Assembly (NCBI GenBank): GCA_937982515.1
Contig: CALJMB010000203.1
Span: 1 to 32,463, forward strand
Reading direction: 5' to 3'
DNA: 32,463 nucleotides
Origin: an uncultured Balneolaceae bacterium
GTDB lineage: Bacteria; Bacteroidota; Rhodothermia; Balneolales; Balneolaceae
The notes below the pieces were generated by a model. That model did not search any database. It saw only the letters and a program-made list of their open reading frames with translations, and had not been told where the DNA came from. Position numbers and translations under genes: made by a program. Of the stretch, positions 32,420 through 32,463 are shown piece after piece (the first letter of the stretch is position 1; each line of letters starts with the position of its first letter).

Positions 32420-32463
32420 GAGTTCTCGCTGAGTCTCGCAGAGTAAGGCGCGGAGTTTCGCAG
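32420..32463. repeat. Partial copy of the 27874 repeat, right boundary of the TAC-Res block
   Basis: GAGTTCTCGC then TGAGTCTCGCAGAGTAAGGC aligns with 27874-27919 in the same orientation, with about seven substitutions and one gap over 45 positions. It is cut off by the window's end. A direct repeat therefore brackets the toxin-antitoxin-chaperone-Res genes. Confidence 0.75.

Overview
The window looks like a chromosomal segment from a bacterium of the Bacteroidota/Balneolota (FCB) group. Evidence: a menaquinone-type UbiE, an RPB6-like short omega subunit, a Dfp with lineage-type active-site variants, a PgpH-type HD hydrolase, mostly poor Shine-Dalgarno sequences, and one good match to the Bacteroidota promoter consensus (TTG, 17 bases, TAnnTTTG) before the PgpH gene. 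Genus cannot be read from the sequence; a Balneolaceae member is my best guess. No rRNA, tRNA or CRISPR array is visible.

Layout. 1-1117: non-coding, with an 11-bp iterated repeat and hairpins. 1118-6258 (plus strand): PduO-type cobalamin adenosyltransferase, GlmM, then the tight operon yicC-gmk-omega-coaBC. 6486-7628 (minus): GNAT-like protein bracketed by two copies of a dispersed palindromic repeat. 7791-9689 (plus): membrane-anchored protein with remote similarity to divergent polysaccharide deacetylases (YibQ-like), plus an alpha/beta-hydrolase lipase. 9781-12547 (minus): ubiE-fabZ-panB-surE operon. 12808-14356 (minus): four-helix membrane protein of unknown role and a ComF-type phosphoribosyltransferase. 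14566-17686 (plus): RodZ-like HTH/membrane protein and LigA. 18203-21555 (plus): PgpH-type c-di-AMP phosphodiesterase and XerD-type recombinase. 21952-24944 (plus): gamma-glutamyltransferase, an array of eight heptamers, and MtnA. 25083-26833 (minus): YciO-like protein and a mixed-signature phosphofructokinase. 27169-27873 (plus): UPF0173 metallo-beta-lactamase-fold hydrolase.

The unusual part is 27.9-32.4 kb. Reading leftward, four closely packed genes encode a RelE/HigB-like toxin candidate, an XRE/HigA-type antitoxin with a long C-terminal tail, a SecB-like chaperone, and a complete type III restriction Res protein (SF2 helicase plus PD-(D/E)XK nuclease). The first three have the order and content of a toxin-antitoxin-chaperone (TAC) system. 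They run into the Res gene with overlaps or a 14-bp gap, and no Mod methyltransferase is in the window. The block is bracketed by related copies of one interspersed repeat (27874-27951 and 32420-32463). A TAC module apparently co-transcribed with an orphan Res is the best candidate here for an undescribed defence arrangement.

The rest is mainly housekeeping: cell-wall precursor synthesis, coenzyme A synthesis (panB and coaBC in separate operons), fatty acid and menaquinone synthesis, DNA ligation, chromosome dimer resolution, c-di-AMP turnover and glycolysis. Several intergenic regions carry repeat families that look dispersed genome-wide.
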